A DNA stretch of 64,000 nt from Peptoniphilus sp. BV3C26 (GCF_000478985.1 NZ_AWXB01000058.1:1-64000), one strand, 5' to 3'. Numbered from the stretch's first letter, positions 42,977 to 51,864 are shown. The notes: a model not told the origin generated them from the letters alone. A program made the numbers and translations.

Positions 42977-43361
42977 TATTGCTCTTGCCGGCAATCCAAA
43001 CAGTGGTAAATCAACCTTGTTTAATGCTTTGACCGGAGCTAATCAATATGTAGGTAACTGGCCCGGAGTTACTGTAGAAAAAAAGACCGGACGCTATAAA
43101 AATGATAAGGATGTATTTTTTACTGACCTTCCTGGTATATACTCTCTTTCTCCCTATACCCTTGAAGAGGTTGTATCAAGAGATTTTTTACTTAATGAAC
43201 ATCCTGATGTAATTATAGATGTTGTTGATGCTTCAAATGTAGAAAGAAATTTGTATCTTGCAACTCAACTTATAGAGATAGGAATTCCTCTTATTTTAGC
43301 TCTTAACATGATTGATGTTGTTGAAAAAAACGGGGATACAATAGATACAAAAAAAAATTGA
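42966..43361 (+). CDS. feoB: FeoB ferrous iron transporter, N-terminal G domain (frameshifted)
   Basis: The 5' part of feoB, 131 codons, starting at the ATG at 42966 (MTINIALAGNPNSGKST); an in-frame ATG 30 bases earlier lies in feoA and is rejected. GTPase motifs G1 AGNPNSGKST, G2 region NWPGVTVEKKTG, G3 TDLPGIYSLSPY and G4 NMID are intact. The frame ends at TGA immediately after an A9 run (43349-43357). With A8 it reads DTKKIENILKCKVVEISAL and continues to 45117, giving a protein of 716 residues. Either the gene is broken, the sequence has an error, or slippage rescues it. Confidence 0.9.
   Translation: MTINIALAGNPNSGKSTLFNALTGANQYVGNWPGVTVEKKTGRYKNDKDVFFTDLPGIYSLSPYTLEEVVSRDFLLNEHPDVIIDVVDASNVERNLYLATQLIEIGIPLILALNMIDVVEKNGDTIDTKKN
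43349..43357 (+). other. Homopolymer frameshift site in feoB
   Basis: Nine A residues. Eight would keep the G domain in frame with the transmembrane domain: the 2152-base span minus one equals 717 codons. Confidence 0.9.
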
Positions 43362-45117
43362 AAATATTTTAAAGTGTAAAGTAGTTGAAATTTCAGCTCT
43401 TCACCACAAAAACATCAATACTTTAATCGAAGAAGCAAGAAAGCTTGCAGCAACTAAAAATGAAGAACTTATAACTTTTGATTCTAAACTTGAAGAAGCT
43501 TTTAAGGAAATTGAAAACTTTTCTTCCATTAGAGACCATATCTCAAAAAGATGGTTGGCTGTAAAGATGTTTGAAGAAGACGAAAAAGTCTTAGAAGATT
43601 ATTCTCTTACTTCTGAAGAAAGCAAAAGACTTAAAGAAATAAGAGATGATTTTGAAGAAGCTTATGATGACGATGCTGAAGGAATAGTCACTGACAACAG
43701 ATATAACTTTGTAACAAAGCTTACTCAAAATTCAGTAAAGAAAAAAAATCTAGGACTTACAACATCTGACAAAATAGATAAAATTGTTACCAACAGATTT
43801 TTAGCAATTCCAATTTTTGCAATTCTAATGATAGGTATTTATTACTTTGCCGTAAAAATCGTTGGTGGTCCTGTAACTGACTGGGTAAATGATGTATTCT
43901 TTGCAGAAATTGTAGGAGGAAACGTTCAAAAGTTTTTAGAAGGTGCTGGTACTGCTCCTTGGCTTACATCTCTTATTGTTGATGGTATAGTCGCAGGAGT
44001 TGGAGCTGTTTTAGGATTCTTACCTGTAATTGTTGCTCTTTTCCTTTGTATAGCAATCTTGGAAGACTGCGGTTACATGTCAAGAATAGCCTTTATTTTG
44101 GACAGAATTTTTAGGAGATTTGGACTTTCAGGAAAATCATTTATTCCTATTTTAATCGGAACAGGTTGTTCAGTTCCTGCAATTATGGGAACAAGAACCA
44201 TTGAAAACAACAATGATAGGCGTATGACAATTATGGTTTCATCCTTTATGCCCTGTGGTGCAAAAACTGCCATCATAGCACTTTTTGCAGCATTTTTCCC
44301 AGGTGTTTGGTGGTATGGTCCAGTTTGGTACTTCGGAGGAATTACTGCCGTAATTCTTTCAGGAATTATGCTTAAAAAGACAAACCTATTCCACGGTGAT
44401 CCTGCTCCTTTCGTAATGGAACTTCCTGAATATCATATGCCAAGTGCCTACAATGTATTTCGTGCAACATATTTCAGAGGCAAGGCTTTCGTTATAAAAG
44501 CCGGAACAATAATCCTTCTTATGACTATTGTTATTTGGTTCTTACAAAATATTTCTACAAGCGGTCAATTTCTTTCTTGGGATGATGCTTCAGCAGATTC
44601 AATCCTTGCTTTTGTAGGAAAGAAACTTTCCTTTATCTTTAAACCTTTAGGTTTCGGAAACTGGATGGCTACTGTTTCTACAATTTTAGGTCTTGTTGCA
44701 AAGGAAGTTGTTGTTGGAACTTATGGAGTTGTTGCAGGTCTTGGAGATGTTGAAGATAACGTTGCTCCCCTTATACAACTTTTAAGCACACAATTTAACC
44801 CTGTAACTATTTTTGCCTTTGTATTCTTTAACCAACTTACAGTTCCTTGCTTTGCAGCTTTAGGTTCAATAAAATCCGAATTGGGTTCAGCGAAGTGGTT
44901 TGCCTTTGCAACTGCTTACCAAATCGTTTTCTCTTATACAATAGCTCTTATGATTTATCAATTCGGAAGAGTTCTTGTATTAAAAGAAGCCTTCAGCTTA
45001 GGAACAGGAGTAGCTTTGGTTATCCTTATAGTTTATCTATACTTCATATTCAGACCTGACAGGACAAAAGAAAATCTATATGAAAAAGATTTAAAAAATA
45101 AGAAGGTGCTTAACTAA
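43358..45117 (+). CDS. feoB: FeoB ferrous iron transporter, C-terminal membrane part (frameshifted)
   Basis: The 3' part of feoB, open from the A9 run to the TAA at 45117; the first plausible start inside it is near 43555. It begins with the end of the G domain (VVEISALHH, the G5 SAL motif), then the helical GDI domain, then a membrane domain of about eight to ten helices. The two Gate motifs are visible: FIPILIGTGCSVPAIMGTRT (Cys-containing Gate 1) and VTIFAFVFFNQLTVPCFAAL (Gate 2). All features of a functional Fe2+ importer are present apart from the frameshift. The FeoB-associated small gene overlaps its stop by one base. Confidence 0.88.
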
Positions 45118-45257
45118 TGGTAACTTGGATTATAGGTATCATCCTTTTAATCGTAGTAGTTTTTGCTATAAAGCATGTCAAAAAAACTAAAGGTTGTGAC
45201 TGCGGCTGTGGCTGTGGTTGCGACAAGGGTTCATGCTCAATGAAAGATGATAAATAA
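45117..45257 (+). CDS. FeoB-associated Cys-rich membrane protein
   Basis: A 46-residue peptide gene. It starts at the ATG in the TAATG overlap with feoB. The product has one membrane helix (VTWIIGIILLIVVVFAI) and a short cytoplasmic tail with five Cys in a Cys-Gly/Asp pattern (GCDCGCGCGCDKGSCS). This matches the FeoB-associated Cys-rich membrane protein family, thought to aid iron delivery or handling at FeoB. It ends the feo operon, followed by a terminator. Confidence 0.92.
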   Translation: MVTWIIGIILLIVVVFAIKHVKKTKGCDCGCGCGCDKGSCSMKDDK

Positions 45258-45272
45258 AGATTTTTATAATTC

Positions 45273-45310
45273 AAAAAACGATGAGAAAATTAAAATCTCA
45301 TCGTTTTTTT
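45273..45310. terminator. Bidirectional terminator after feo operon
   Basis: Stem AAAAAACGATGAGA/TCTCATCGTTTTTT between the convergent feo and gloB genes. Confidence 0.9.
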
Positions 45311-45318
45311 ATTTTTTA

Positions 45319-46011
45319 TTAAAAATTGTCCCTTTCCTTTCTGAGTCTTACAAAATCTTCAAAATTCTTAGCCCTAAAAAAAGGATTTATTTCCTTTTCA
45401 AGACCTATGCTAGTAGGTAAAGTTACCTTATTGTTTTCCCTAAGAGCCTTAACCCTTTTATACTCTTCATCCACCCTAGCACTGGGCATAAATTTTTTAG
45501 AAAAATCCAAATTATGAAGACTATATTCATGAGCCGGATAAACCTTTATAAAATCACTAAGACCCTTAAACTTTTCAATAGTCTTAAAAGCCAACTGGTA
45601 ATCTTCTGTAAAAACCCTACCACATCCTGCCATAAAAAGAGCATCTCCACAAAATAGATTGTCATCAAATAAATAAGAAAGGTGACCATGGGTATGCCCA
45701 GAAGTTTCCATAACTGAAAAATTCAAACCCATAAGGCTAAAAACATCTCCGTCAGAAAGGTTCACATCGTTTATAAGGCTAGTTTCCTCTGGACCATATA
45801 CCAAAATATCTCCATAAACTTTTTTAATGTCCATGACCCCTCCTGTGTGGTCATAATGGTTATGAGTAAGTAAAATACCATATGGCTTTTTGTCCCTTAA
45901 ATAATTTAAAAGATCTTTACTTTGACCAGGATCAACAATAATTACTCCATTATTTTTTTCAATAAGCCAAATATAATTATCTTCAAAGGCCTTTATAGGA
46001 AAAATCTTCAT
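45319..46011 (-). CDS. gloB: Glyoxalase II-type metallo-beta-lactamase fold hydrolase
   Basis: A 230-residue hydroxyacylglutathione hydrolase-like enzyme. Metal-site motifs: THNHYDHTGG (about residues 51-60), GHTHGHLSY (about 108-116), CGDALFMAGCGRVF (about 122-135) and PAHEYSLHN (about 162-170). The AFEDNYIWLIE N-terminus and the GRVF motif are those of GloB rather than of general MBL proteins. The usual substrate is S-lactoylglutathione; this lineage may use another thiol or a related thioester, and no glyoxalase I gene is in the window. GAGGAGAG precedes the ATG. The gene is monocistronic. Confidence 0.92.
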   Translation of the reverse strand: MKIFPIKAFEDNYIWLIEKNNGVIIVDPGQSKDLLNYLRDKKPYGILLTHNHYDHTGGVMDIKKVYGDILVYGPEETSLINDVNLSDGDVFSLMGLNFSVMETSGHTHGHLSYLFDDNLFCGDALFMAGCGRVFTEDYQLAFKTIEKFKGLSDFIKVYPAHEYSLHNLDFSKKFMPSARVDEEYKRVKALRENNKVTLPTSIGLEKEINPFFRAKNFEDFVRLRKERDNF

Positions 46012-46131
46012 TTTTTTCTCTCCTCATCAAATTTGTTTTATTTTTAAATATATACCCCTATTAAGGATAAAAACAATTTTCTATCATAAAATTTAAAATA
46101 AAAAATTTTCAAAAATTTTAAAAAAAAATGA

Positions 46132-46160
46132 TTGACAAGATTAGTGATAATTGCTATCAT
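46132..46160 (+). promoter_or_regulatory. Strong promoter with no downstream gene
   Basis: Perfect -35 TTGACA (46132-46137), exactly 17 bases, -10 TATCAT (46155-46160). It points into a 244-base gene-free stretch ending in an intrinsic terminator. Confidence 0.7.
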
Positions 46161-46166
46161 ATATTT

Positions 46167-46410
46167 AAGCTATTTGATAGGTAAAATAAATCTGAACCTC
46201 TCATAAATTATATTTTATATTAACCATGAAAAATAAATTAATACAAATAAAATACCAGATTATAGCCGATTTTACCGGATAAATAATACATATTGTAAAA
46301 GATTTGTTATTTATCCAATCAAATATCTTAAGTCCATTAATTTTTAACCGGACTAACTAATGCATAATAAATCTCTAAAAAATGAAAGACTCATTAGAGT
46401 CTTTTATTTT
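46167..46410 (+). ncRNA. Candidate structured non-coding RNA
   Basis: A promoter-to-terminator unit with no convincing gene. Pairing potential: an outer stem TAAGCTATTTGATAGG (46166-46181) with CCAATCAAATATCTTA (46315-46330), 14 of 16 matching; a perfect 10-bp hairpin GGATAAATAA (46277-46286) with TTATTTATCC (46307-46316); and AGTCC/GGACT (46331-46335 with 46350-46354). ACCGGA occurs twice (46274-46279 and 46347-46352, the second as ACCGGA in AACCGGACT). A tiny frame of 18 codons (ATG at 46226) has no ribosome site. I cannot match it to 6S, SRP, RNase P, tmRNA or a riboswitch I know. Confidence 0.5.
46385..46410 (+). terminator. Terminator of the candidate ncRNA
   Basis: Stem AAAGACTC-ATTA-GAGTCTTT followed by TATTTTTA. 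Confidence 0.85.
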
Positions 46411-46423
46411 TATGTTTTTTTCT

Positions 46424-46871
46424 TTTATTCGGATTCTCCACCAGACCAATAGCAGATATTTGCTGTTGGTCCGCGTGTCTTTTGTGAGAGAAAAAAACAA
46501 AATTTTTTATAAAATATTTTTTTACGCTCTACGTAGAGCATCTTTTTATTTTTTTAATTTTTTCAATTTATATTTTTTCCACAACTTTTCTTTTTCATTT
46601 TTTTATTTTGTTTCAAATTATTCGGCTTCGCCGCCGGACCAATAAATTGGTCCCTACATTCGATTGCAGGGTTTTAATCTTTTGAAATCTCTTCGCATAA
46701 AATTACCCCACATTCGCGTGTGGATTTCATGTTTGGATTAAATTACAATAAATTTGTGCGTGGGCCTTTGTGGGCTGTAGGGACCGGTTTACCGGTCCGC
46801 GTGAATTTGGTGGGAGAAAAAAAACAAAATTTTTTATAAAATATTTTTTTACGCTCTACGTGAAGCATTTT
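46424..46871. repeat. Intergenic modular hairpin repeat, copies B1 and B2
   Basis: Two adjoining copies of the family seen at 40925-41222. A near-identical unit of about 56 bases (GAG, A-run, CAAAATTTTTTATAAAATA, T-run, ACGCTCTACGT) occurs at 46488-46543 and 46814-46871, ending in the palindromes GCTCTACGTAGAGC (46526-46539, perfect) and GCTCTACGTGAAGC (46853-46866). The 21-bp module GGCTTCGCCGCCGGACCAATA recurs exactly at 46624-46644. Hairpins include GACCAATAGCA/TGCTGTTGGTC (46444-46471), GGACCAATAAATTGGTCC (46637-46654) and GGACCGGTTTACCGGTCC (46781-46798). No gene is supported. Confidence 0.75.
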
Positions 46872-46892
46872 TAAAATTTATTTTTTACATAT

Positions 46893-46924
46893 GAAAAAAG
46901 GCAGACCTAAGGTCCGCCTTTTCT
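46893..46924 (-). terminator. Terminator after SLH protein gene
   Basis: Stem AAAAGGC-GACC/GGTC-GCCTTTT with one A-C mismatch, 11 bases past the stop codon on the minus strand. Confidence 0.8.
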
Positions 46925-46934
46925 TAATTTTTTA

Positions 46935-49124
46935 TTATTTTACAAAATCAAAGTTGATTCCTGGAATAAAGAATAACATTGTTGCAAATTCGCTTCTCTT
47001 AATGTTGTTCTTAGGTTTGAATTTTCCTTCAGGATATCCGCTTATAGTTCCTGCAGAAATTAATTGTCTAACTTCTTGAGCGTATGCTGAACTTGAAACG
47101 TCTGAAAGGCCCTTGTCGCTTCCTGTGTTGTTATATTTAAATAGATGAGCCATTACATAAGCAACTTCTTCTCTTGTAATATTATCTTCAAGATTCTTTC
47201 CTGAGAAAATATTTGTAGGAATTCTTTGAAGAACATATTTTACATTTTCATTTCCCCATGTTGATGATGAGAAATAAGGATTTTCATTTACAACTTTATT
47301 AACTTTGTTTTCATCAAGAGTTTGAGCAAAAAGTCCAAGCATTGAAAGAGCTTCTCTATCTGAAATTTTATTTTCTGGTCTAAAGGTGTTGTTAGGATAT
47401 CCGTTTATTACACCCATTGCAACCATAGTTACAATTTTATCTTCAGCCCAGTGTCCGAAAATATCTGTAAATTTATTTCTTGCTTCAGCTTTTGTCATTG
47501 TTTGTAGCATTGTTTGTTCAATTTCTACTTGAATGTCTCTGTTGTTTATAATATCTCTTACAGTGAATTTTGCCTTTGTTTCTCCTGCTTTAAATTTGAT
47601 GTCATCATTCATTCTGTAATATTTTCCGTCATAGATTGCATAGTATCCTATTGGATTTGGATCTTTCTTGTCTGATGTGTTAAATTTAAAAGCTTCCATA
47701 GGCTTAAAGGTTTCTTTCTTTGCCTTTGGATTTTTAACAAGTTCATAATTTAAAACATTATTTTTTCCATCAATTACAAGAACTGTAAATTTAAATTTAT
47801 CTGAAGAGTTTGTCCTTGAAATTTCAATTTCATATCTTCCCACGCTGTCAAATTTTTGATAGTTTGAAGAGAAATTATTAATTTGTGGTGAAGAGAAAGT
47901 AAGTTCATATTGACTGAAATTTCTAAAGGTATCTTTTATTTCATTTCCAAATTCTCTAAAAGTATCAAGGTATTCACCCTTTTTAAGGATGATTAAATCC
48001 TTTGTTTTAACTCTTGGAACATCAATGCCGTTTTTAATCTTATTTAAAAAGTCTGAAACTTGCTTTGGTGCTGTTCCATATAAAACTTTTGTATCATCTT
48101 CAGAGTTTATTTGTATTTCTGCATATCTTCGTGCGCCGCCGTTGTCTGTTACCATTATTTCTTGAATAGATGGCTTTAAAACATTTTTTATAACATAATC
48201 ATTTTTGTCATAAATCTTATTGGGGTCATAATAGTTTTCGTTATAACTTCCTAAAAGATATCTATTGCTTGAGGAATATCCAAGACCATGATTGTCATCA
48301 ACATATTTGTAATCTCTATCACCTCTTGGCCTATATTGGATCCCTCTTTCATTTATTCCAAAGTCAGAAGTAATGTTTAAAACAAGATTATTTCCTACTA
48401 TATAGGCATAGTTGATTCTCAAAGAATCATAACTTGGATTATACTTAACTGTGTATGAAATTTTTTTATCTTTTCCAGTTACGGTTATTTCTGCCGTGTG
48501 ATTTTTTAATTCAGGTCTTTGACCATATCTATAGTCATAGCCATAGTTATAAATACGATCAACTTCTATTTTATCTCTATAAAATTCTTGGGCTTCTTTG
48601 TCATCAATTTTATAGATTCCTTTTTGTCCGTTAGCAAGCATTGGTAGATAAAGATATAAAATTCCCTCTTCAACTTCAAATTTTGTATTTTCTTTTAAAT
48701 ATTCTTCGGAACCTATATTATCAAATCTTGTATTAACTTCACTAATATGCAATTGATCAACAGCCCTACCATTTTTTAGAACTAGAATATAATTTCCACC
48801 ATAATAAACATTTTTTGAAGGAACAATTATTTTATAAGTATTCCTATTTCCATCATCATAGATGTATGAAAGCCCATTGTTATCATAAGTTCCCCAACCT
48901 TGACTCCAAGGATCTTGACTATATTCTCTTCTAAATTGGTTGAAAGTTATTTTTTTACTTTCATCTTCATCTTTAATGTAAGAATCCATTAAATCAAATT
49001 CTCCATTAGTAACTTTTACATTATAAATTTTTACATTATTTGCTGCAAAACTTTTAAAGGGTATTATTGTTACAAGCATTATAAAGGCAAGTAACATTGA
49101 CAAATGTCTTTTAAAATTTTTCAT
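46935..49124 (-). CDS. Surface protein with C-terminal SLH domains
   Basis: A 729-residue exported protein. The signal peptide MKNFKRHLSMLLAFIMLVTI ends near FKSFAAN. Residues about 30-540 form a Tyr/Asn-rich region, probably beta-sheet, without a family I recognise. The C-terminal 180 residues hold three S-layer homology domains: FTDIFGHWAEDKIVTMVAMG with NGYPNNTFRPENKISDREAL (about 553-605), a degenerate second copy, and LSDVSSSAYAQEVRQLISAG with SGYPEGKFKPKNNIKRSEFA (about 672-725). SLH domains bind pyruvylated secondary wall polymers. TAGGAGGAG precedes the ATG. It is monocistronic and probably anchored non-covalently to the wall. Confidence 0.92.
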   Translation of the reverse strand: MKNFKRHLSMLLAFIMLVTIIPFKSFAANNVKIYNVKVTNGEFDLMDSYIKDEDESKKITFNQFRREYSQDPWSQGWGTYDNNGLSYIYDDGNRNTYKIIVPSKNVYYGGNYILVLKNGRAVDQLHISEVNTRFDNIGSEEYLKENTKFEVEEGILYLYLPMLANGQKGIYKIDDKEAQEFYRDKIEVDRIYNYGYDYRYGQRPELKNHTAEITVTGKDKKISYTVKYNPSYDSLRINYAYIVGNNLVLNITSDFGINERGIQYRPRGDRDYKYVDDNHGLGYSSSNRYLLGSYNENYYDPNKIYDKNDYVIKNVLKPSIQEIMVTDNGGARRYAEIQINSEDDTKVLYGTAPKQVSDFLNKIKNGIDVPRVKTKDLIILKKGEYLDTFREFGNEIKDTFRNFSQYELTFSSPQINNFSSNYQKFDSVGRYEIEISRTNSSDKFKFTVLVIDGKNNVLNYELVKNPKAKKETFKPMEAFKFNTSDKKDPNPIGYYAIYDGKYYRMNDDIKFKAGETKAKFTVRDIINNRDIQVEIEQTMLQTMTKAEARNKFTDIFGHWAEDKIVTMVAMGVINGYPNNTFRPENKISDREALSMLGLFAQTLDENKVNKVVNENPYFSSSTWGNENVKYVLQRIPTNIFSGKNLEDNITREEVAYVMAHLFKYNNTGSDKGLSDVSSSAYAQEVRQLISAGTISGYPEGKFKPKNNIKRSEFATMLFFIPGINFDFVK

Positions 49125-49256
49125 TACACTCCTCCTATTTTTTATTAATTTAATTATAACATTTAATTGTCAGATTCCTTATTAAGACTTTATTACAAGA
49201 TTAAAACTATATAAGGTCTTTTTATTTCTGTTATAATATTTTATCGGAGGATAAAA

Positions 49257-50171
49257 ATGTTAAAAGATATTTTAATAAATGAGGGAGTAAATGAATCCCT
49301 CTTAAAAGAAGTTGATAAATTTAAGGCTTTTTATAAATTGGAAGAAAATCTTAAGGACCGTATTCCCGATCCACGTTTTGTATACTACGGTAAAGAGGTT
49401 TGGGAAAAGGCAATAGCAGGGATCCTATCCGGCCACCATTTGCTTTTAAGTGGCCCTAAGGCAACGGGAAAAAATGTTTTGGCAGAAAATTTAGCTCTTC
49501 TTTTTTCAAGACCCCTTTGGACGATTTCTCTTAATGTAAGTACTGATTCTGATTCTTTAATAGGATCTGATACTTTTAAGGATGGTAGGGTTACTTTAAA
49601 AAAGGGTCCTATTTATCAATGTGGATTTTACGGTGGCTTTGGTATCTTAGATGAAATTAATATGGCGAAAAATGAAAGCCTTTCTGCTATCCATTCGGCT
49701 CTTGATTACAGAAGGGTAATAGATGTTCCTGGCTATGATAAGTTAAAATTACACGAAGCTACAAGATTTATTGCTACTATGAACTACGGTTATATAGGTA
49801 CAAGAGATTTAAATGAGGCTTTGGTTTCAAGATTTTTAGTTATTGATATGCCCAGGATAAAGTTTGAAGATTTAAAGAAAATTTTAAAAAAAGAGGGCAA
49901 TTTAAAAGAGGAATTTTTGGAAAGATTTGCAAGACTCTTTTTAGATTTGCAGGATAAGTCTTTAAATTCAGAAATTTCTTCAAAGACCATAGATTTAAGA
50001 GGGATGATTGCTTCTCTTGAACTTATGAAAATTGGTCTCGGCCTTATTCCTTCTCTTGAAATGGGCATAATGGACAAGGCTTTTGATCCCTATGAAAAGG
50101 AAATTGTTATGGATACTTGCAAAACTCTTTTTGATTTTTCTATTAAACCGGAGGATTTTTTTGAAAATTAA
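49257..50171 (+). CDS. MoxR-type AAA+ ATPase
   Basis: A 304-residue AAA+ ATPase of the MoxR group. Walker A LLSGPKATGKN (about residues 65-75), Walker B FGILDEINMAKNE (about 128-140), and the sensor region FIATMNYGYIGTRDLNEALVSRF (split by the sensor-1 Asn and arginine finger, about 170-192) are visible. MoxR proteins act with VWA-domain partners as chaperones that insert metals or assemble complexes. CGGAGG precedes the ATG. The next gene, a VWA protein, overlaps this one by 11 bases, matching the classical MoxR-VWA pair. The client complex is not in the window. Confidence 0.92.
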   Translation: MLKDILINEGVNESLLKEVDKFKAFYKLEENLKDRIPDPRFVYYGKEVWEKAIAGILSGHHLLLSGPKATGKNVLAENLALLFSRPLWTISLNVSTDSDSLIGSDTFKDGRVTLKKGPIYQCGFYGGFGILDEINMAKNESLSAIHSALDYRRVIDVPGYDKLKLHEATRFIATMNYGYIGTRDLNEALVSRFLVIDMPRIKFEDLKKILKKEGNLKEEFLERFARLFLDLQDKSLNSEISSKTIDLRGMIASLELMKIGLGLIPSLEMGIMDKAFDPYEKEIVMDTCKTLFDFSIKPEDFFEN

Positions 50172-51864
50172 TAAGGACCGCCGGGACAATTTGTTTTGGA
50201 CGGTGTCTGAAAATTATCTTGCAAGGGGCTATGAAATTTTTAATCCCGATTCTTTTTACCAAGTTTGTCTTTTAGGCTATGCTTTTAAAAAATATCAAAT
50301 GGATTATTTTGTTGATTTTGCAAGAAGCACTTTTTTAAAATTTAATAACAAAGATGATTTTTTATGTCTTGCCTTTTTAACTCTTGATAAAAATTTAAAG
50401 GAAGAGCTTTTTAAGGAAAGACCTGGCCTTATTTCCATTAGGAAAAATTATTGTGATGAAATTTTTAAAACTTTAACTTTTACAAGAAACACTTCTTTTG
50501 CCCATGAGCTTACTCTTTCTTATTTTCAGTTTGAAAGGGGAATTTATCCCAAGGCTCACAAAAATATAGTTGAAATTTTAAATTTAATTTTCAAAAGCTC
50601 CATTAAAGATGTTAATGAGCTTATGGATTTTTTAAGTGGAATTTATCTTAAATATTTTCATCTTGATAAGACTCTTTCCAAAGAAAAAATAGAAGATACT
50701 AAGGAAAAAATTAAAAGTAGAAAGACTCTTGGTTTAAAGACTTCTTCTAAATCCAATTCTCAATTTTTAAAAGATTATGAATTGGAAAAATTTAACATAG
50801 GCTCTTCTGAATTTTTTGAAGAAAATTATGAAAATTTAAAGCTTGTTAAGGATAAAAAGGATGGAAGTGCCGGCAATGAAGATTTTCTTTCTGTAATAGA
50901 AAAAAATTACGGTCAGCTTTCTCTTGGGAAAAATCAAATTCAAAAACTTGAAAACAGCATTTCTAAGGGGATCCATTCCAATATTAAAATCTATTGGACC
51001 AAGGGCCAGTTTAAAGAGGACACTTACTACAAGGAAATAAGCCTTGAAAAGTTTAAGGAAAATTATAGTGAGTTTGAAAAAAATAAGCTTAAATATCTTC
51101 GTGGAATCAGAAACTTAAGAGAAGTTATAAAAAATTCTCTCTTAAAGGAAAGTGAAGAATACAGTCTTTATTCAAAAAGCGGCTCTCTTGAGGTTTCAAA
51201 ACTTTGGAAAATAAATTATATTGAGGACCCAAAAGTTTTTAAAAAGAATTTTATTGATGACAAGGGACAAATTACTGTGGACATTTTGCTGGATTCTTCT
51301 GCCAGTCAAAATGAAAGAGAAGCTCAGGTTGCCATTCAAGCCTATATTATTTCTTCTGCCCTTTGTCAGTTGAAAATTAAAAATAGGGTTTTAGCCTTTA
51401 ATAATCTTTTTAATTATCTTACCATTCGTGAATATAGAAACTATAATGACGATATTTCAAAAAATAAGGATATTTTTTCTTACCAGGCAAGAGGCTCAAA
51501 CAGGGATGGCCTTGCTATAAAGCTTATGAATTATCTAATTGATAAAAACAAGGAAGATAGAAAATTTTTAATTGTCTTATCTGATGGAAGACCTAATGAT
51601 GAAGTTAATCTTGCCATTCTCGGAAGAAAAAAGTTGGATGTTAGAGATTACACTGATGATTTTGCCCTTTACGATACTTCAAAAGAAGTCTTAAATGCTA
51701 AGCTTAAGGGCATTAATGTCTTAGGTGTCTTTACTGGAAACCCAGAAGATTTACCTAAGGAAAAAATTATTTATGGAAATGATTTTGCCTATATTACAAA
51801 GCTCAATAGGTTCTCTCAAATTGTTGGTCTTTTCTTTAAATCCATGGCAAATAAATTAAATTAA
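50161..51864 (+). CDS. VWA domain protein, partner of MoxR
   Basis: A 567-residue protein with a C-terminal von Willebrand A domain. The start is the TTG at 50161: CCGGAGG lies six bases upstream, and the codon is inside the 3' end of the moxR gene. The first about 370 residues are helical and charged with no family I recognise. The VWA domain (about 375-567) begins VDILLDSSASQ, so the MIDAS DxSxS is intact, and carries a later Thr/Asp region SNRDGLAIKL and SDGRPND. The layout resembles CobT/NorD-type VWA proteins working with MoxR ATPases. It is followed by a terminator, so the pair forms a two-gene operon. Confidence 0.9.
   Translation: MKINKDRRDNLFWTVSENYLARGYEIFNPDSFYQVCLLGYAFKKYQMDYFVDFARSTFLKFNNKDDFLCLAFLTLDKNLKEELFKERPGLISIRKNYCDEIFKTLTFTRNTSFAHELTLSYFQFERGIYPKAHKNIVEILNLIFKSSIKDVNELMDFLSGIYLKYFHLDKTLSKEKIEDTKEKIKSRKTLGLKTSSKSNSQFLKDYELEKFNIGSSEFFEENYENLKLVKDKKDGSAGNEDFLSVIEKNYGQLSLGKNQIQKLENSISKGIHSNIKIYWTKGQFKEDTYYKEISLEKFKENYSEFEKNKLKYLRGIRNLREVIKNSLLKESEEYSLYSKSGSLEVSKLWKINYIEDPKVFKKNFIDDKGQITVDILLDSSASQNEREAQVAIQAYIISSALCQLKIKNRVLAFNNLFNYLTIREYRNYNDDISKNKDIFSYQARGSNRDGLAIKLMNYLIDKNKEDRKFLIVLSDGRPNDEVNLAILGRKKLDVRDYTDDFALYDTSKEVLNAKLKGINVLGVFTGNPEDLPKEKIIYGNDFAYITKLNRFSQIVGLFFKSMANKLN

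Noticed and set aside
46382-46645. 87-codon plus-strand frame MKDSLESFIFMFFSF
   Set aside because: It starts inside the ncRNA terminator, has no ribosome site, is Phe/Tyr-rich from T-runs and covers the palindromic repeats.
40925-46871. CRISPR array reading of the intergenic repeats
   Set aside because: Units are not regularly spaced, have no unique spacers and no cas genes are present.
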